The translations under genes and the position numbers were made by a program. DNA of 64,000 nucleotides from Thiohalobacter sp. IOR34 (GTDB lineage Bacteria; Pseudomonadota; Gammaproteobacteria; Thiohalobacterales; Thiohalobacteraceae), in assembly GCF_030406045.1 (NCBI RefSeq), contig NZ_CP128988.1, forward strand, positions 2,505,001 to 2,569,000, in the 5' to 3' direction. Shown here in pieces: positions 36,263 to 45,980 of the stretch. Position 1 is the stretch's first letter, and each line of letters starts with the position of its first letter. The notes beneath the pieces are model-generated. The model saw nothing but the letters and a program-made list of their open reading frames with translations, did no database searches and was not told the DNA's origin.

Positions 36263-37039
36263 ATGAAACAACCCGTGGTGATCATCGGCATCGGCGAACT
36301 GGGCGCGGTCTTCGCCCGCGGCCTGCTGCGACTCGGGCATCCCGTCTTCCCCATCACCCGCGACATGGACATGGCGCTGGAATCGGCCAGCATCCCGGAA
36401 CCGGCCCTGGTGCTGCTGGCGGTGGCGGAGGACGATCTGCAGCCGACCCTGAGCGCCATCCCCACGCCCTGGCGCGCCCGCCTGGCGCTGCTGCAGAACG
36501 AACTGCTGCCCCGCGACTGGGAGGCGCAGGGACTGCGGGCGCCGACGGTGATCTCGGTCTGGTTCGAGAAGAAGCAGGGCATGGACACCAAGGTGCTGCT
36601 GCCATCACCGGTCTGGGGCCCCGGGGCCGCCCTGCTGCAGACCGCGCTGGAGGGGATCGACATCCCCGCGCGGGTGCTGGACAGTGCCGATGAGCTGCTC
36701 CACGAGCTGGTGCGCAAGAACCTGTACATCCTCACCAGCAACATCGCCGGCCTGGTGACCGGTGGCACGGTGGGCGAGCTGTGGGGCCATCATCAGCAAC
36801 TGGCCCGCGAGGTGGCGACCGAGGTGCTGCAGATCCAGGCCTGGCTGAGCGGCCAGCCGCTGGACGATGCGGCCCTGATCGCCGGCATGGTGGAGGCCTT
36901 CGAGGCCGACCCCGACCACGGCTGTACCGGGCGCAGCGCGCCGGCACGGCTGCAGCGCGCCCTGACCCACGCCGAGGCGGCCGGCCTCGCCGTGCCACGG
37001 CTGCGCGCCATCGCGGCGGACAAGCTGCAGAGCGGATAG
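36263..37039 (+). CDS. Rossmann-fold protein resembling ketopantoate reductases
   Basis: 258 aa with an N-terminal NAD(P)-binding GIGELG loop (residues 9-14) and a helical C-terminal half containing HELVRKNLYILTSNIAGLVTGGTVGELW, which resembles the second domain of 6-phosphogluconate-dehydrogenase/ApbA-type proteins. The standard catalytic lysine and glutamate of PanE could not be placed with confidence, so the substrate is unknown. GGGAG lies 6 bases before the ATG. No operon partner: the neighbours are a MITE upstream and the convergent ampE. Confidence 0.6.
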   Translation: MKQPVVIIGIGELGAVFARGLLRLGHPVFPITRDMDMALESASIPEPALVLLAVAEDDLQPTLSAIPTPWRARLALLQNELLPRDWEAQGLRAPTVISVWFEKKQGMDTKVLLPSPVWGPGAALLQTALEGIDIPARVLDSADELLHELVRKNLYILTSNIAGLVTGGTVGELWGHHQQLAREVATEVLQIQAWLSGQPLDDAALIAGMVEAFEADPDHGCTGRSAPARLQRALTHAEAAGLAVPRLRAIAADKLQSG

Positions 37040-37163
37040 CCATGGAGGATCCGTCCCGTTACACCATGTCCTTGAGGTAATGCAAATTCATGCGGCCCCG
37101 CTGCAGGCAGGCACGTTACTTCTTCGTGGGTTTCGTGGCTATAGGCCCTATCCCTGGAAAGCC

Positions 37164-38033
37164 TCAACCGAACCAGCCCGCCAGGGTCAGCAGGGCGATC
37201 ACGAACACCCAGATCACCAGGGTGCGCCAGATCAGGCGCGAGGCGGCGTGCAGCCGCTCCGGCCAATCGTCCACCGGCTGATCCGCATCCAGGTCCAGCG
37301 CCCCCAGCCCCACCGCCGCCAGCAGGGCATCCGAGGCCAGCGGATTGTGCGCAGCCCCACTCTCGGCATAGAGCCGCCAGCCCTGCCGGGCACCATCGAA
37401 ATGCCCGGACAGGGCATAGCCCGCCGCCGCCAGCCGCGCCGGCACCCAGTCGAGCACGGCATTCAGGTCGTCGACCGCGGCGTTGAAGGCCTGGTCGCCG
37501 TCCAGCCGCTCGCTGCACATCTCCCGCGCCGCACGGTAGGCGACAGCCCCCAGGGGACCGAGCAGGGCGAACCAGAACAGCACACCGAAGATGCGCACAT
37601 TGGCCTCGATCATCGACCGCTCGACGACGGCGGCGGCCTCCGCCTGCAGATCGTCCGGAGGGGTCTCACCCAGCAGTTCGCCGGCCAGCGCCCGCGCCCG
37701 CTCGCGGTCCCCCTCCGCCAGCGCCTGACGATAGCGTTCGATATCGCTGAACAGATCCTGCGGACCGAGGCAGAACAGCAGCACCAGGACACCGAAGGCC
37801 AGCGACAGCAACCCCCAGAGCAGGCCGTGCAGCGCGCCCTGCACCAGCAGCACCGCGAACAGCAGCGGCAGCAACAGGGTCGCCAGCTGCACCCAGCCGC
37901 CGAAGGGCGGCACCGGCAGGCGGGCGCGCATCCAGGCGATATAGCGATGAAAGTGATCGTAGCGACGCAGCCGGTGCAGCTGATCGTAGACATGCTCCAG
38001 CAGCAGGCCGATGAGGATGGAGAGCAGGGTCAT
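37164..38033 (-). CDS. ampE: AmpE-like regulatory membrane protein
   Basis: 289-aa inner-membrane protein with about four hydrophobic segments and the family sequences NVRIFGVLFWFALLGPLGAVAYR and LDWVPARLAAAGYALSGHF. AmpE belongs to the same superfamily as CbiB, so automated tools may call it a second CbiB. Encoding next to ampD supports AmpE, a putative sensor of cell-wall or beta-lactam stress. Its biochemical activity is unknown in general. Confidence 0.85.
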   Translation of the reverse strand: MTLLSILIGLLLEHVYDQLHRLRRYDHFHRYIAWMRARLPVPPFGGWVQLATLLLPLLFAVLLVQGALHGLLWGLLSLAFGVLVLLFCLGPQDLFSDIERYRQALAEGDRERARALAGELLGETPPDDLQAEAAAVVERSMIEANVRIFGVLFWFALLGPLGAVAYRAAREMCSERLDGDQAFNAAVDDLNAVLDWVPARLAAAGYALSGHFDGARQGWRLYAESGAAHNPLASDALLAAVGLGALDLDADQPVDDWPERLHAASRLIWRTLVIWVFVIALLTLAGWFG

Positions 38034-38107
38034 GGAAGGGCGACCCGGGCTGACCTGTGGGGCATGTCGGACATGCCGGCCACGCTACCCGCGCGGCGCG
38101 CACACTG

Positions 38108-38656
38108 TCAAGCATCGAGCAGGCGATGCAGCCGCCCCCAGTCGAAGGCCGGTCCGGGGTCCGTCTTGCGTCCCGGCGCAATCTCGCTGTGGCCGACGAT
38201 GTGCGTCCGCTCGATGCCCGGATAGCGGGCCTGCAGCAGGGGGATCACTGCCGCCAGCGCCCGGTACTGCGGGTCGCTGTAGGGTGTGTCGTCCGTCCCC
38301 TCCAGCTCGATACCGATGGAAAAGTCGTTGCAGGCGGCGCGTCCCTGGAAACGGCTCTCCCCCGCATGCCAGGCCCGTTCACCGAAGGGCACGAACTGCA
38401 GCAACGCACCGTCGCGCCGGATCAGCAAGTGGCTGGAAACACGCAGGCCGGCGATATCCCGGAAATAGGGGTGCCCCTGGGGATCGAGGCAGTTGGTGAA
38501 CAGCTGCTCGATGGCCGGACCACCGAACTCCCCCGGCGGCAGACTGATGCCGTGGATGACCAGCAGCGAGACGTCCTCCGGGTCGGGACGGGGATCGCAG
38601 TTCGGCGAGGGGCAACGCTGCACCTCCGTCAGCCAGCCGTCGGCAGCGACCCTCAA
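38108..38656 (-). CDS. ampD: 1,6-anhydro-N-acetylmuramyl-L-alanine amidase AmpD
   Basis: Cytoplasmic zinc amidase that removes the peptide from anhydro-muropeptides during wall recycling, providing the substrate for AnmK. Zinc ligands H35 (VIHGIS), H156 (VGHSEIAP) and D166 (KTDPGP) match the E. coli enzyme positions closely. 182 aa. The start is a TTG overlapping the preceding stop by 4 bases (TTGA), with GAGGAGG just upstream. Co-transcribed with the thioredoxin-like gene. Confidence 0.92.
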   Translation of the reverse strand: MRVAADGWLTEVQRCPSPNCDPRPDPEDVSLLVIHGISLPPGEFGGPAIEQLFTNCLDPQGHPYFRDIAGLRVSSHLLIRRDGALLQFVPFGERAWHAGESRFQGRAACNDFSIGIELEGTDDTPYSDPQYRALAAVIPLLQARYPGIERTHIVGHSEIAPGRKTDPGPAFDWGRLHRLLDA

Positions 38657-38991
38657 GGTGCCTCCTCGCCCGGCCCGGCCAGGGCGGCATCGATGGCGGC
38701 CTCCAGCGCGGCGGGCTGCGCCTCGCACTGCAGGGCGCTGTGGAACTCGCCATCGAGATAGAGAAACAGCGCCGGCAAGTGATAGACATCGAACTCGCGG
38801 GCCAGGGCCTGGTCCTCGGCGGCATCCACCTCGAACAGGCGCAGCGCCGGATGATCCCGGTGATAGCTTTCCAGCAGGCGCCGCCACTGGCGGCAGGCGC
38901 CGCAGGAGGGGGCCGTGAAAATCACCAGCGACGCCCCGGGCAGATCGCCCAGCCGGGCGTGGAAATCGAATTGATCGAGCCGTGCCAGCAT
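38653..38991 (-). CDS. Thioredoxin-fold protein with CGAC motif
   Basis: 112 aa, cytoplasmic. The redox pair is C30-G-A-C33 in TAPSCGACRQW, unlike the CGPC of true thioredoxin encoded at 57.8 kb. The remaining fold is typical (LFEVDAAEDQALAREFDVYHLPALFLYLDG, with the cis-proline loop LPAL). Probably a disulfide reductase or thiol carrier of unknown partner. Translation is coupled to ampD by a 4-base overlap, an unusual pairing that hints at redox control of wall recycling but proves nothing. Confidence 0.8.
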   Translation of the reverse strand: MLARLDQFDFHARLGDLPGASLVIFTAPSCGACRQWRRLLESYHRDHPALRLFEVDAAEDQALAREFDVYHLPALFLYLDGEFHSALQCEAQPAALEAAIDAALAGPGEEAP

Positions 38992-39162
38992 CTCGTCAGG
39001 CTTGATTTAACGCCGCCAATCGCGAATCATCCCGCAAGGATAGCACCGATACGCCGGGCAGCCGACGGCGGCCGGTCCGGCCTGTGAAGGGGTTCACCTT
39101 CCGCCTTCGCCCGCCTCGCGTAGAATCTGCCCACTGTGTGACACATGTCGTTAGGAGTCCCC

Positions 39163-39828
39163 GTGAAACGTCTACTGGTTTTTGCCCTGCTGCTGGGACT
39201 GGCCCTGCCCGCCTTCAGTGAAACCCGCTTCGTCAGCGACCGCCTGGAGATCCCCATGCGCACCGGCAAGAGCATGCAGCACCGCATCAGCCGCATGCTG
39301 CCGAGCGGCACGCCGGTGGAGGTGCTGGAGGTCGACAAGGCGAGCGGCTGGAGCCTGGTACGCGCACCGAGCGGGGCCGAGGGCTGGGTACTGAGCCGTT
39401 ACCTGATGAAGGTGCCGGCCGCCCGCGACCGCCTGGTCCAGGCGGAAAAGAAGCTCGCCCAGCTGGAGATGCAGGACAAGACACGCGGCAGCCGCCTCGC
39501 CGAACTGGAAGAGGCCAAGGCCGCCGTGGAAGCCGAGCTGGCCAAACTCAAGGCAGAGAACAGCCGGCTCGCCCAGCAGCTGGCGGAAGTGCGCCGCACG
39601 GCATCCAGCACCCTGGCCATCGACAGCGAGAATCGCGAGCTGAAGAACAAGCTGATCGCCATGGAACGCGAGCAGCAGACCCTGGTGCAGGAGAACGAAT
39701 CCCTGCGCGACCGCACCGCCCGCGACTGGTTCATGGTCGGCGCCGGGGTGATCATCGTCGGCATCATCCTCGGCCTGATCCTGCCGCGCATCCGCTTCCG
39801 CAAGCGGTCCTCCTGGGACACGCTGTAG
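39163..39828 (+). CDS. SH3-domain coiled-coil membrane protein (TIGR04211/YgiM type)
   Basis: 221 aa. Signal peptide (about 1-20), a bacterial SH3 domain (about 22-85: SDRLEIPMRTGKS...GWSLVRAPSGAEGWVLSRYLM), a long coiled coil (about 90-175), and a C-terminal membrane anchor (about 188-208) followed by a basic tail. The GTG at 39163 has AGGAG 7 bases upstream. The family is widespread in gammaproteobacteria and probably contacts the cell wall; the function is not settled. Confidence 0.88.
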   Translation: MKRLLVFALLLGLALPAFSETRFVSDRLEIPMRTGKSMQHRISRMLPSGTPVEVLEVDKASGWSLVRAPSGAEGWVLSRYLMKVPAARDRLVQAEKKLAQLEMQDKTRGSRLAELEEAKAAVEAELAKLKAENSRLAQQLAEVRRTASSTLAIDSENRELKNKLIAMEREQQTLVQENESLRDRTARDWFMVGAGVIIVGIILGLILPRIRFRKRSSWDTL

Positions 39829-39941
39829 AAATCATATAAGGCCACGAAACCCCCGAAAGAAATATTGGTTTCACGGCGCCGCGCGAAGCGCGTGCGCCGC
39901 AATAATCCTTTTCGTGGATTTGGTAGGTTTCGTGGCTATAC

Positions 39942-41624
39942 CTACTCGTCGGTGACGCAGCCGAAGGAGGCGTTCTTCACGCACTTGATGTACTTGTACA
40001 GGGTGCCGCGGGTCGCCTTGTAGGGTGGCGGCGTCCAGCCCTCGCGGCGGCGCGCCATCTCCTCGTCGCTGACATCCACGCTGAGGGTGTTCTTCTCGGC
40101 GTCGATGGTGATCAGGTCGCCGTTGCGGATCAGCCCCAGCGGGCCGCCCTCCTGGGCCTCGGGCACGATGTGGCCAATGATGAAGCCGTGCGAGCCGCCG
40201 GAGAAACGGCCGTCGGTGAGCAGCGCCACGTCCTTGCCCAGCCCCGCGCCCATGATGGCCGAGGTGGGGGTCAGCATCTCCGGCATGCCGGGGCCGCCCT
40301 TGGGGCCCTCGAAGCGGATCACCACCACGTCGCCCTTGTCGATCTCGTTGCGCTCCAGCGCCGCCAGCATGTCCTCCTCGCAGTCGTAGACCTTGGCCGG
40401 ACCGGAGAAGTGCAGGCCCTCCTTGCCGGTGATCTTGGCCACCGAACCGCCGGGCGCCAGGTTGCCCTTGAGGATGCGGATGTGGCCGCTTTCCTTGATC
40501 GGGTCGTCGAGGCGGCGGAACACGTCCTGACCCTCCGCCAGGTCGTCGACCTCGGCCAGGTTCTCGGCCAGGGTCCGCCCGGTCACGGTCAGGCAGTCAC
40601 CGTTCAGCAGGCCCTCCGCCAACAGGTATTTCATCACCGCCGGGATGCCGCCGACGTTGTGCAGGTCCTCCATGACGTAGCGGCCCGAAGGCTTGAGATC
40701 GGCCAGGAAGGGGATGCGGTCGGACACGGCCTGGAAGTCGTCCAGGGTCAGCGGCACATCGACCGCCCGCGCCATGGCGATCAGGTGCAGCACGGCGTTG
40801 GTGGAACCGCCGGTGGCCATCACCATGACCATGGCGTTCTCGAAGGCCTCTCGGGTCATGATGTCACGCGGCTTGATGTCGCGCTCCAGCAGCACGCGCA
40901 TGGCGGCGCCGGCGCGGTGGCACTCGCGCAGCTTGGCGGCATCGTCGGCCGGCGTCGAGGAACTGTAGGGCAGGCTCATGCCCAGGGCCTCGATGGCGGT
41001 GGCCATGGTGTTGGCGGTGTACATGCCGCCGCAGGCGCCGGGCCCCGGGCAGGCGTGCTCGACGATGTCCTGGCGCTCCTCGTCGTCGATCTTCTCGGCC
41101 AGGAACTCGCCGTAGCTCTGGAAGGCGGAGACGATGTCCAGCGGCTTGCCGTGGCTATGGCCGGCACGGATGGTGCCGCCATAGACCATGATCGCCGGCC
41201 GGTTGAGCCGCCCCATGGCGATCAGCGTGCCCGGCATGTTCTTGTCGCAGCCGGGCAGCGCGATCAGGCCGTCGTACCACTGCGCCGCGACCACCGTCTC
41301 GATGGAGTCGGCGATGATGTCGCGCGACTGCAGCGAATAGCTCATGCCCTCGGTGCCCATGGAGATGCCGTCGGAGACGCCGATGGTGTTGAAGCGCATG
41401 CCGACCAGCCCGGCCTCGGCCACCCCTTCCTTCACATAGGCCGCCAGGTCGTTCAGGTGCATGTTGCAGGTGTTGCCCTCCCACCAGACGCTGGCGATGC
41501 CGATCTGCGCCTTGTCCATGTCCTCGGCGGTCAGCCCGGTACCGTAGAGCATGGCCTGGGACGCGCCCTGGGACTTGGGCTGGGTGATGCGGGAACTGTA
41601 GCGGTTGAGTTTCTTCTCGGTCAT
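39942..41624 (-). CDS. ilvD: Dihydroxy-acid dehydratase
   Basis: Fe-S dehydratase giving 2-oxo acids in valine, leucine and isoleucine synthesis. The cluster cysteines are C53 (GNTCNMH), C126 ([10 protein letters not shown]) and C198 ([14 protein letters not shown]); three cysteines in this spacing suit the family. 560 aa. The ATG at 41624 ([10 protein letters not shown]) follows GGAGA. The 114 bases between the previous gene and its end hold a dispersed TTCGTGG-type repeat. Confidence 0.95.
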   Translation of the reverse strand: MTEKKLNRYSSRITQPKSQGASQAMLYGTGLTAEDMDKAQIGIASVWWEGNTCNMHLNDLAAYVKEGVAEAGLVGMRFNTIGVSDGISMGTEGMSYSLQSRDIIADSIETVVAAQWYDGLIALPGCDKNMPGTLIAMGRLNRPAIMVYGGTIRAGHSHGKPLDIVSAFQSYGEFLAEKIDDEERQDIVEHACPGPGACGGMYTANTMATAIEALGMSLPYSSSTPADDAAKLRECHRAGAAMRVLLERDIKPRDIMTREAFENAMVMVMATGGSTNAVLHLIAMARAVDVPLTLDDFQAVSDRIPFLADLKPSGRYVMEDLHNVGGIPAVMKYLLAEGLLNGDCLTVTGRTLAENLAEVDDLAEGQDVFRRLDDPIKESGHIRILKGNLAPGGSVAKITGKEGLHFSGPAKVYDCEEDMLAALERNEIDKGDVVVIRFEGPKGGPGMPEMLTPTSAIMGAGLGKDVALLTDGRFSGGSHGFIIGHIVPEAQEGGPLGLIRNGDLITIDAEKNTLSVDVSDEEMARRREGWTPPPYKATRGTLYKYIKCVKNASFGCVTDE

Positions 41625-41755
41625 GGGGGTCTCCGGGGAGTGCGCGACTGGCGCGGGCCGTAAAGCCTCAAAAACGGTTATTGTAACGGCTTGGGGGGCG
41701 AGGTTCATCCGGCAATACAGGGCTGGAGATGTGCGCGCAAGGTGCCTGCCCGCCT

Positions 41756-42493
41756 TCAACCTTCGGGCAATTTCACGATTTCCAGATAACCGCCATCCCG
41801 CAGCCGCCGGGCTTCCTCAAGCCCATGGCGGGCGGTTTCGGTGTCGCCGCCGAAGAGGGTGCCGGCGATCTCGTCCAGGCTGACACCTGCCGCTTCGGCA
41901 TCCAGCAGACGCAGGGCAAGACGCCAGTCCTCCCGCAGCTTGGCGACGGTGCGCATCTGCAGCCGGCCCTCACGACGCAGGCGTTGCTGGCGGGCCAGCA
42001 GATAGCGCTTGGCCTGCTCCAGCTGGTCGCGCAACGGCAGATCGAGGTCGAAGCCCAGCGCGATCCGGGCCGGGTCGTCGCCCAGATAGCCACTGTCAGA
42101 ACCGGTCAGCCGCCGCACCCTTGACGGCTGTTCCCGCCAGGCGAGGCGCTCCGGCGGCAGGGGATTGTCGGTATCGGGCGACAGCGGAAACTTGTAGAAC
42201 CCCCAGCGGGCGCCCAGGGCACATTCGATCAGCACCCTGTCCTGGTCGATGCGGCAACCGTCGCCGGCCTCGTCCTCGGCGACCACCACATAGGCGCGCG
42301 GGTCGCGTTTCCAGGCATGAAAATCGCGGTTCGGCGCCCGGCCGTAGTCGGCCTCCAGCGCCCGCCAGAGGGCATCGAAGCGCGCCCACTCGCGTTGGTA
42401 GTCCGGATTGCGGCGCAGGAATTCCCAACCCCACTGGTCGCGGGTCAGGCCGTCGGTAAAGCGGTAGTCGTCTGCATCCCGCCAGTCGGGCAT
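41756..42493 (-). CDS. DUF6499-DUF2285 regulator-like protein
   Basis: 245 aa. The N-terminal domain [30 protein letters not shown] matches DUF6499, and the C-terminal third, with [22 protein letters not shown] and [30 protein letters not shown], matches DUF2285, a helix-rich DNA-binding domain. Such proteins are usually found on integrative conjugative elements. Here it is chromosomal, between ilvD and argE, with no conjugation genes visible. GGGGAG precedes the ATG at 42493. It is a probable transcription factor or a relic of a mobile element. Confidence 0.7.
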   Translation of the reverse strand: MPDWRDADDYRFTDGLTRDQWGWEFLRRNPDYQREWARFDALWRALEADYGRAPNRDFHAWKRDPRAYVVVAEDEAGDGCRIDQDRVLIECALGARWGFYKFPLSPDTDNPLPPERLAWREQPSRVRRLTGSDSGYLGDDPARIALGFDLDLPLRDQLEQAKRYLLARQQRLRREGRLQMRTVAKLREDWRLALRLLDAEAAGVSLDEIAGTLFGGDTETARHGLEEARRLRDGGYLEIVKLPEG

Positions 42494-42618
42494 GGGCTGT
42501 CTCCCCTTTGCTGTCCGACGCAGATTGAAACACAGCCCCGGACCACAGGCACGGGGCAGCACGCCGGGCGCTGCGGTTGTATGCTTGTATCCCCCTTGAA
42601 CCGGCCCGAGCAACCGCC

Positions 42619-43779
42619 ATGACCGCACCCGGCCTGCTGCAGATGATCGCCGACCTGATTGCCGCCCCCTCGGTGAGCAGCGTCAACCCTGCCTTCGACC
42701 AGGGCAATCTGGCCGTGGTGGAACGCCTGGAATCCTGGCTGCAGGCGCTCGGCTTCCGCACCGAGCGGATGCCGCTGCCCGGGCGGCCGGACAAGGCCAA
42801 TCTGATCGCCACCCTGGGCACAGGGCCGGGCGGCCTGGTACTGGCCGGGCATACCGACACCGTGCCCTTCGATGCCGGCCGCTGGCAACAGGATCCCTTC
42901 CGCCTCACTGAGGCGGACGGCCGGCTGTACGGCCTCGGCACCGCGGACATGAAGGCCTTCCTGGCGCTGGCCATCGAGGCGGCGCGGGACCTCGAAGCCG
43001 GGCAGCTCAAGGCGCCGCTGATCATCCTCGCCACCGCCGACGAGGAGAGCAGCATGGCTGGCGCCCGGGCCCTGGTCGAGGCGGGCCGGCCGCGTGCCCG
43101 CCACGCCCTGATCGGCGAACCCACCGGCCTGCGCCCGGTACGCCTGCACAAGGGCATCATGATGGAGGCCATCCGCCTGCGCGGCCGCGCCGGCCACTCA
43201 TCCGACCCGGCGCTGGGCAACAGTGCGCTGGAAGGCATGCACCGGGTCATGGGCGCGCTGCTGGCCTGGCGGGACGAACTCCAGGCCAGCCACCGCAACC
43301 CGCTGTTCGCCGTCCCTTCGCCGACCCTCAACCTCGGCCACATCCACGGCGGCGACAACCCCAACCGCATCTGCGCCGAGTGCGAGCTGCACATCGACCT
43401 CAGACCACTACCCGGGATGGCTCTGGAGGCACTGCGCGGCGAGCTGCGCCAGCGGCTGGAGGCGGCGCTCGCCGGCAGCGGCCTCATCCTGGAGATCACG
43501 CCCCTGTTCGAGGGCACACCGGCCATGGAGACCGCGGCCACCGCCGACATCGTGCGCACTGCCGAGACGCTCAGCGGTCATGCCGCCGAAGCGGTTGCCT
43601 TCGGCACCGAAGGGCCCTATCTCAACCAGCTCGGCATGGACACCGTGATCCTCGGCCCGGGCGACATCGACCAGGCCCACCAGGCTGATGAATACCTGGC
43701 ACTGGAACGCATTCCGCCGACGCTGGACCTGCTGCGGGCGCTGATCCGGCGGTATTGCCTGGGAGAAGCTGGAAGCTAG
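42619..43779 (+). CDS. argE: Acetylornithine deacetylase
   Basis: Zinc-dependent M20 hydrolase that releases ornithine from N-acetylornithine. Metal and catalytic residues are visible: H78 and D80 (AGHTDTVP), D110 (GTADMKAF), the E142/E143 pair (ADEESSMAG), and the late histidine in HQADEYL. 386 aa, typical. The ATG at 42619 is chosen because the family begins here. It stands 308 bases before argA, from which it is separated by a heptamer array. Having argE, the organism uses the linear arginine pathway. Confidence 0.93.
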   Translation: MTAPGLLQMIADLIAAPSVSSVNPAFDQGNLAVVERLESWLQALGFRTERMPLPGRPDKANLIATLGTGPGGLVLAGHTDTVPFDAGRWQQDPFRLTEADGRLYGLGTADMKAFLALAIEAARDLEAGQLKAPLIILATADEESSMAGARALVEAGRPRARHALIGEPTGLRPVRLHKGIMMEAIRLRGRAGHSSDPALGNSALEGMHRVMGALLAWRDELQASHRNPLFAVPSPTLNLGHIHGGDNPNRICAECELHIDLRPLPGMALEALRGELRQRLEAALAGSGLILEITPLFEGTPAMETAATADIVRTAETLSGHAAEAVAFGTEGPYLNQLGMDTVILGPGDIDQAHQADEYLALERIPPTLDLLRALIRRYCLGEAGS

Positions 43780-44087
<308 letters not shown>

Positions 44088-45413
44088 ATGCCGAAGAAGA
44101 AAAACCCGAGCTGCTCCTTCGTCGACGCAATCCGCCATGCCGCGCCCTATATCCACGCGCACCGCGGCCGCACCTTCGTCATCGGTTTCAGCGGCGAGGC
44201 GGTGGAAGATCCGGGCTTTGCCACCCTGGTGCACGACATCGGTCTGCTGCACAGCCTCGGCGTGCGGCTGGTGCTGGTGCATGGCGCGCGACCGCAGATC
44301 GAGCGGCGCCTCAAGGAGAGCGGCACCGAACTGAAATACGCCCAGGGCCTGCGCATCACCGACGACCGGGCCCTGGCCGGCGTCAAGCAGGCGGTCGGCA
44401 GCGTGCGGGTGGAGGTCGAGGCCCAGCTATCGATGGGACTGGCGGCGACGCCCATGGCCGGCGCCCAGCTCGGCGTCGCCTCCGGCAATTTCGTCACCGC
44501 CCGCCCGCTCGGGGTGCGCGACGGCATCGACTACCAGCACACCGGCGAGGTGCGGCGCATCGACGCCCCCGCCATCCGCGAGCAGCTCGGCATCGGCCGG
44601 GTGGTCTTGCTCTCTCCCCTCGGCTACTCGCCCACCGGCGAGGTGTTCAACCTGCACGCCGAGGAGGTCGCCACCGCCGCCGCCATCGAACTCAAGGCCG
44701 ACAAGCTGATCCTGCTGGTCGAGGGCCGCGGCCTGACCGACGGCCGGCGGCGGCTGATCCGCCAGCTCACGCCGCCGGGGGCGCAGGCCATCCTGCGCGG
44801 CCGGCGCGTCCTGTCCGAGGACATGCGGCGCCACCTGGAAAGCGCCGTGCTGGCCTCCAGGCGCGGCGTGCGCCGCTGCCATCTGATCGGCCGCCAGAGC
44901 GACGGCGCACTGCTCAGCGAGCTGTTCACCCGCGACGGCGTCGGCACCCTGATCACCGCCGAGACCTACGAGGGCCTGCGCCAGGCCGGCATCGACGACG
45001 TCGGCGGCATCCTGGAACTGATCGAGCCGCTGGAACAGGAGGGCGTGCTGGTGCGCCGCTCGCGGGAGCGGCTGGAGATGGAGATCGACCGCTTCTTCGT
45101 GGTCGAGCGCGATGGCCTGATCATCGCCTGCGCCGCCCTCTACCCGGACGGCCACGGCTTCGGCGAACTGGCCTGTCTGGCCGTGCACCCCGACTACCGC
45201 GGCCAGGGCCGTGGCGACCAGCTGCTGGAGGCCATCGAACGCCATGCACGGCAGCAGGGCATCGACCGGCTGTTCGTGCTCACCACCCGTACCTCGCACT
45301 GGTTCCAGGAACGCGGCTTCCGCCGGGCGGACGTGCGCGAGCTGCCGGTGAAACGGCGCAGCCTGTACAATTACCAGCGAAATTCACGGGTCCTGATCAA
45401 GCCGCTGCAGTAA
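44088..45413 (+). CDS. argA: N-acetylglutamate synthase
   Basis: First step of arginine synthesis, acetyl-CoA plus glutamate. An amino-acid-kinase-like N-terminal domain (about 20-290), which carries feedback regulation by arginine, is joined to a C-terminal GNAT acetyltransferase domain (about 300-441) with VHPDYRGQGRGDQLL as the acetyl-CoA loop. 441 aa, normal for gammaproteobacteria. The ATG follows a TCCTTCCCCC sequence and lacks an obvious ribosome site, so translation may be modest. The upstream heptamer array could affect its level. Confidence 0.93.
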   Translation: MPKKKNPSCSFVDAIRHAAPYIHAHRGRTFVIGFSGEAVEDPGFATLVHDIGLLHSLGVRLVLVHGARPQIERRLKESGTELKYAQGLRITDDRALAGVKQAVGSVRVEVEAQLSMGLAATPMAGAQLGVASGNFVTARPLGVRDGIDYQHTGEVRRIDAPAIREQLGIGRVVLLSPLGYSPTGEVFNLHAEEVATAAAIELKADKLILLVEGRGLTDGRRRLIRQLTPPGAQAILRGRRVLSEDMRRHLESAVLASRRGVRRCHLIGRQSDGALLSELFTRDGVGTLITAETYEGLRQAGIDDVGGILELIEPLEQEGVLVRRSRERLEMEIDRFFVVERDGLIIACAALYPDGHGFGELACLAVHPDYRGQGRGDQLLEAIERHARQQGIDRLFVLTTRTSHWFQERGFRRADVRELPVKRRSLYNYQRNSRVLIKPLQ

Positions 45414-45457
45414 ACGAGCGGCCGACAGGGCCCTCATCCCTTGCAAAGGAGCATCCC

Positions 45458-45967
45458 ATGTTGCGATTCCGTCTGCTGCCCTGGGCAGCCATCCTGCTTG
45501 GCCTCGGCACCGCGGCACCGGCCGCCGCGACCGGGGTCGCGCCCGCACCCAACGGCATCGAACTCCCCGCCGGCTACCGCGATTGGCAGCTGATCGGCAG
45601 CTCGCACCGCACCGACAACAACAGCCTGCGGGTCATCCTCGGCAATCCGGTGGCGGTGGCCGCCGCCCGCAAGGGTCGCATCCGGCCCTGGCCCGACGGC
45701 ACCATCCTTGCCAAGCTGGTCTGGAAGGACGCCAGACACCCCGAATGGCCAGCCGCCACGATACCTGGGCGCTTCGTCCATGCCGAGTTCATGATCAAGG
45801 ACAGCGCCAAGTACCAGGCCACCGGCGGCTGGGGCTTCGCCCGCTGGCTTGGACAGGAGCAGCGGCCCTACGGCAAGGACTCGGGCTTCGAACAGGAATG
45901 CTTCGGCTGCCACCAGCCGGTCAAGGACCAGGACTACGTCTTCACCCGGCCAGTGACCCTGCCCTGA
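45458..45967 (+). CDS. Cytochrome P460 family protein
   Basis: 169-aa periplasmic c-type cytochrome with signal peptide (about 1-24). One haem site, C148-F-G-C151-H152, lies near the C-terminus, and the beta-sheet-rich body with KLVWKDARHPEWPAATIPGRFVHAEFMIKD is typical of P460/cytochrome c'-beta proteins. Some members oxidise hydroxylamine or NO using a haem crosslinked to lysine; others only bind NO. Which applies cannot be read here. AAAGGAG lies upstream. cpdA follows after 13 bases, so they may be co-transcribed. Confidence 0.85.
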   Translation: MLRFRLLPWAAILLGLGTAAPAAATGVAPAPNGIELPAGYRDWQLIGSSHRTDNNSLRVILGNPVAVAAARKGRIRPWPDGTILAKLVWKDARHPEWPAATIPGRFVHAEFMIKDSAKYQATGGWGFARWLGQEQRPYGKDSGFEQECFGCHQPVKDQDYVFTRPVTLP

Positions 45968-45980
45968 GGTCGGTCCAGCC

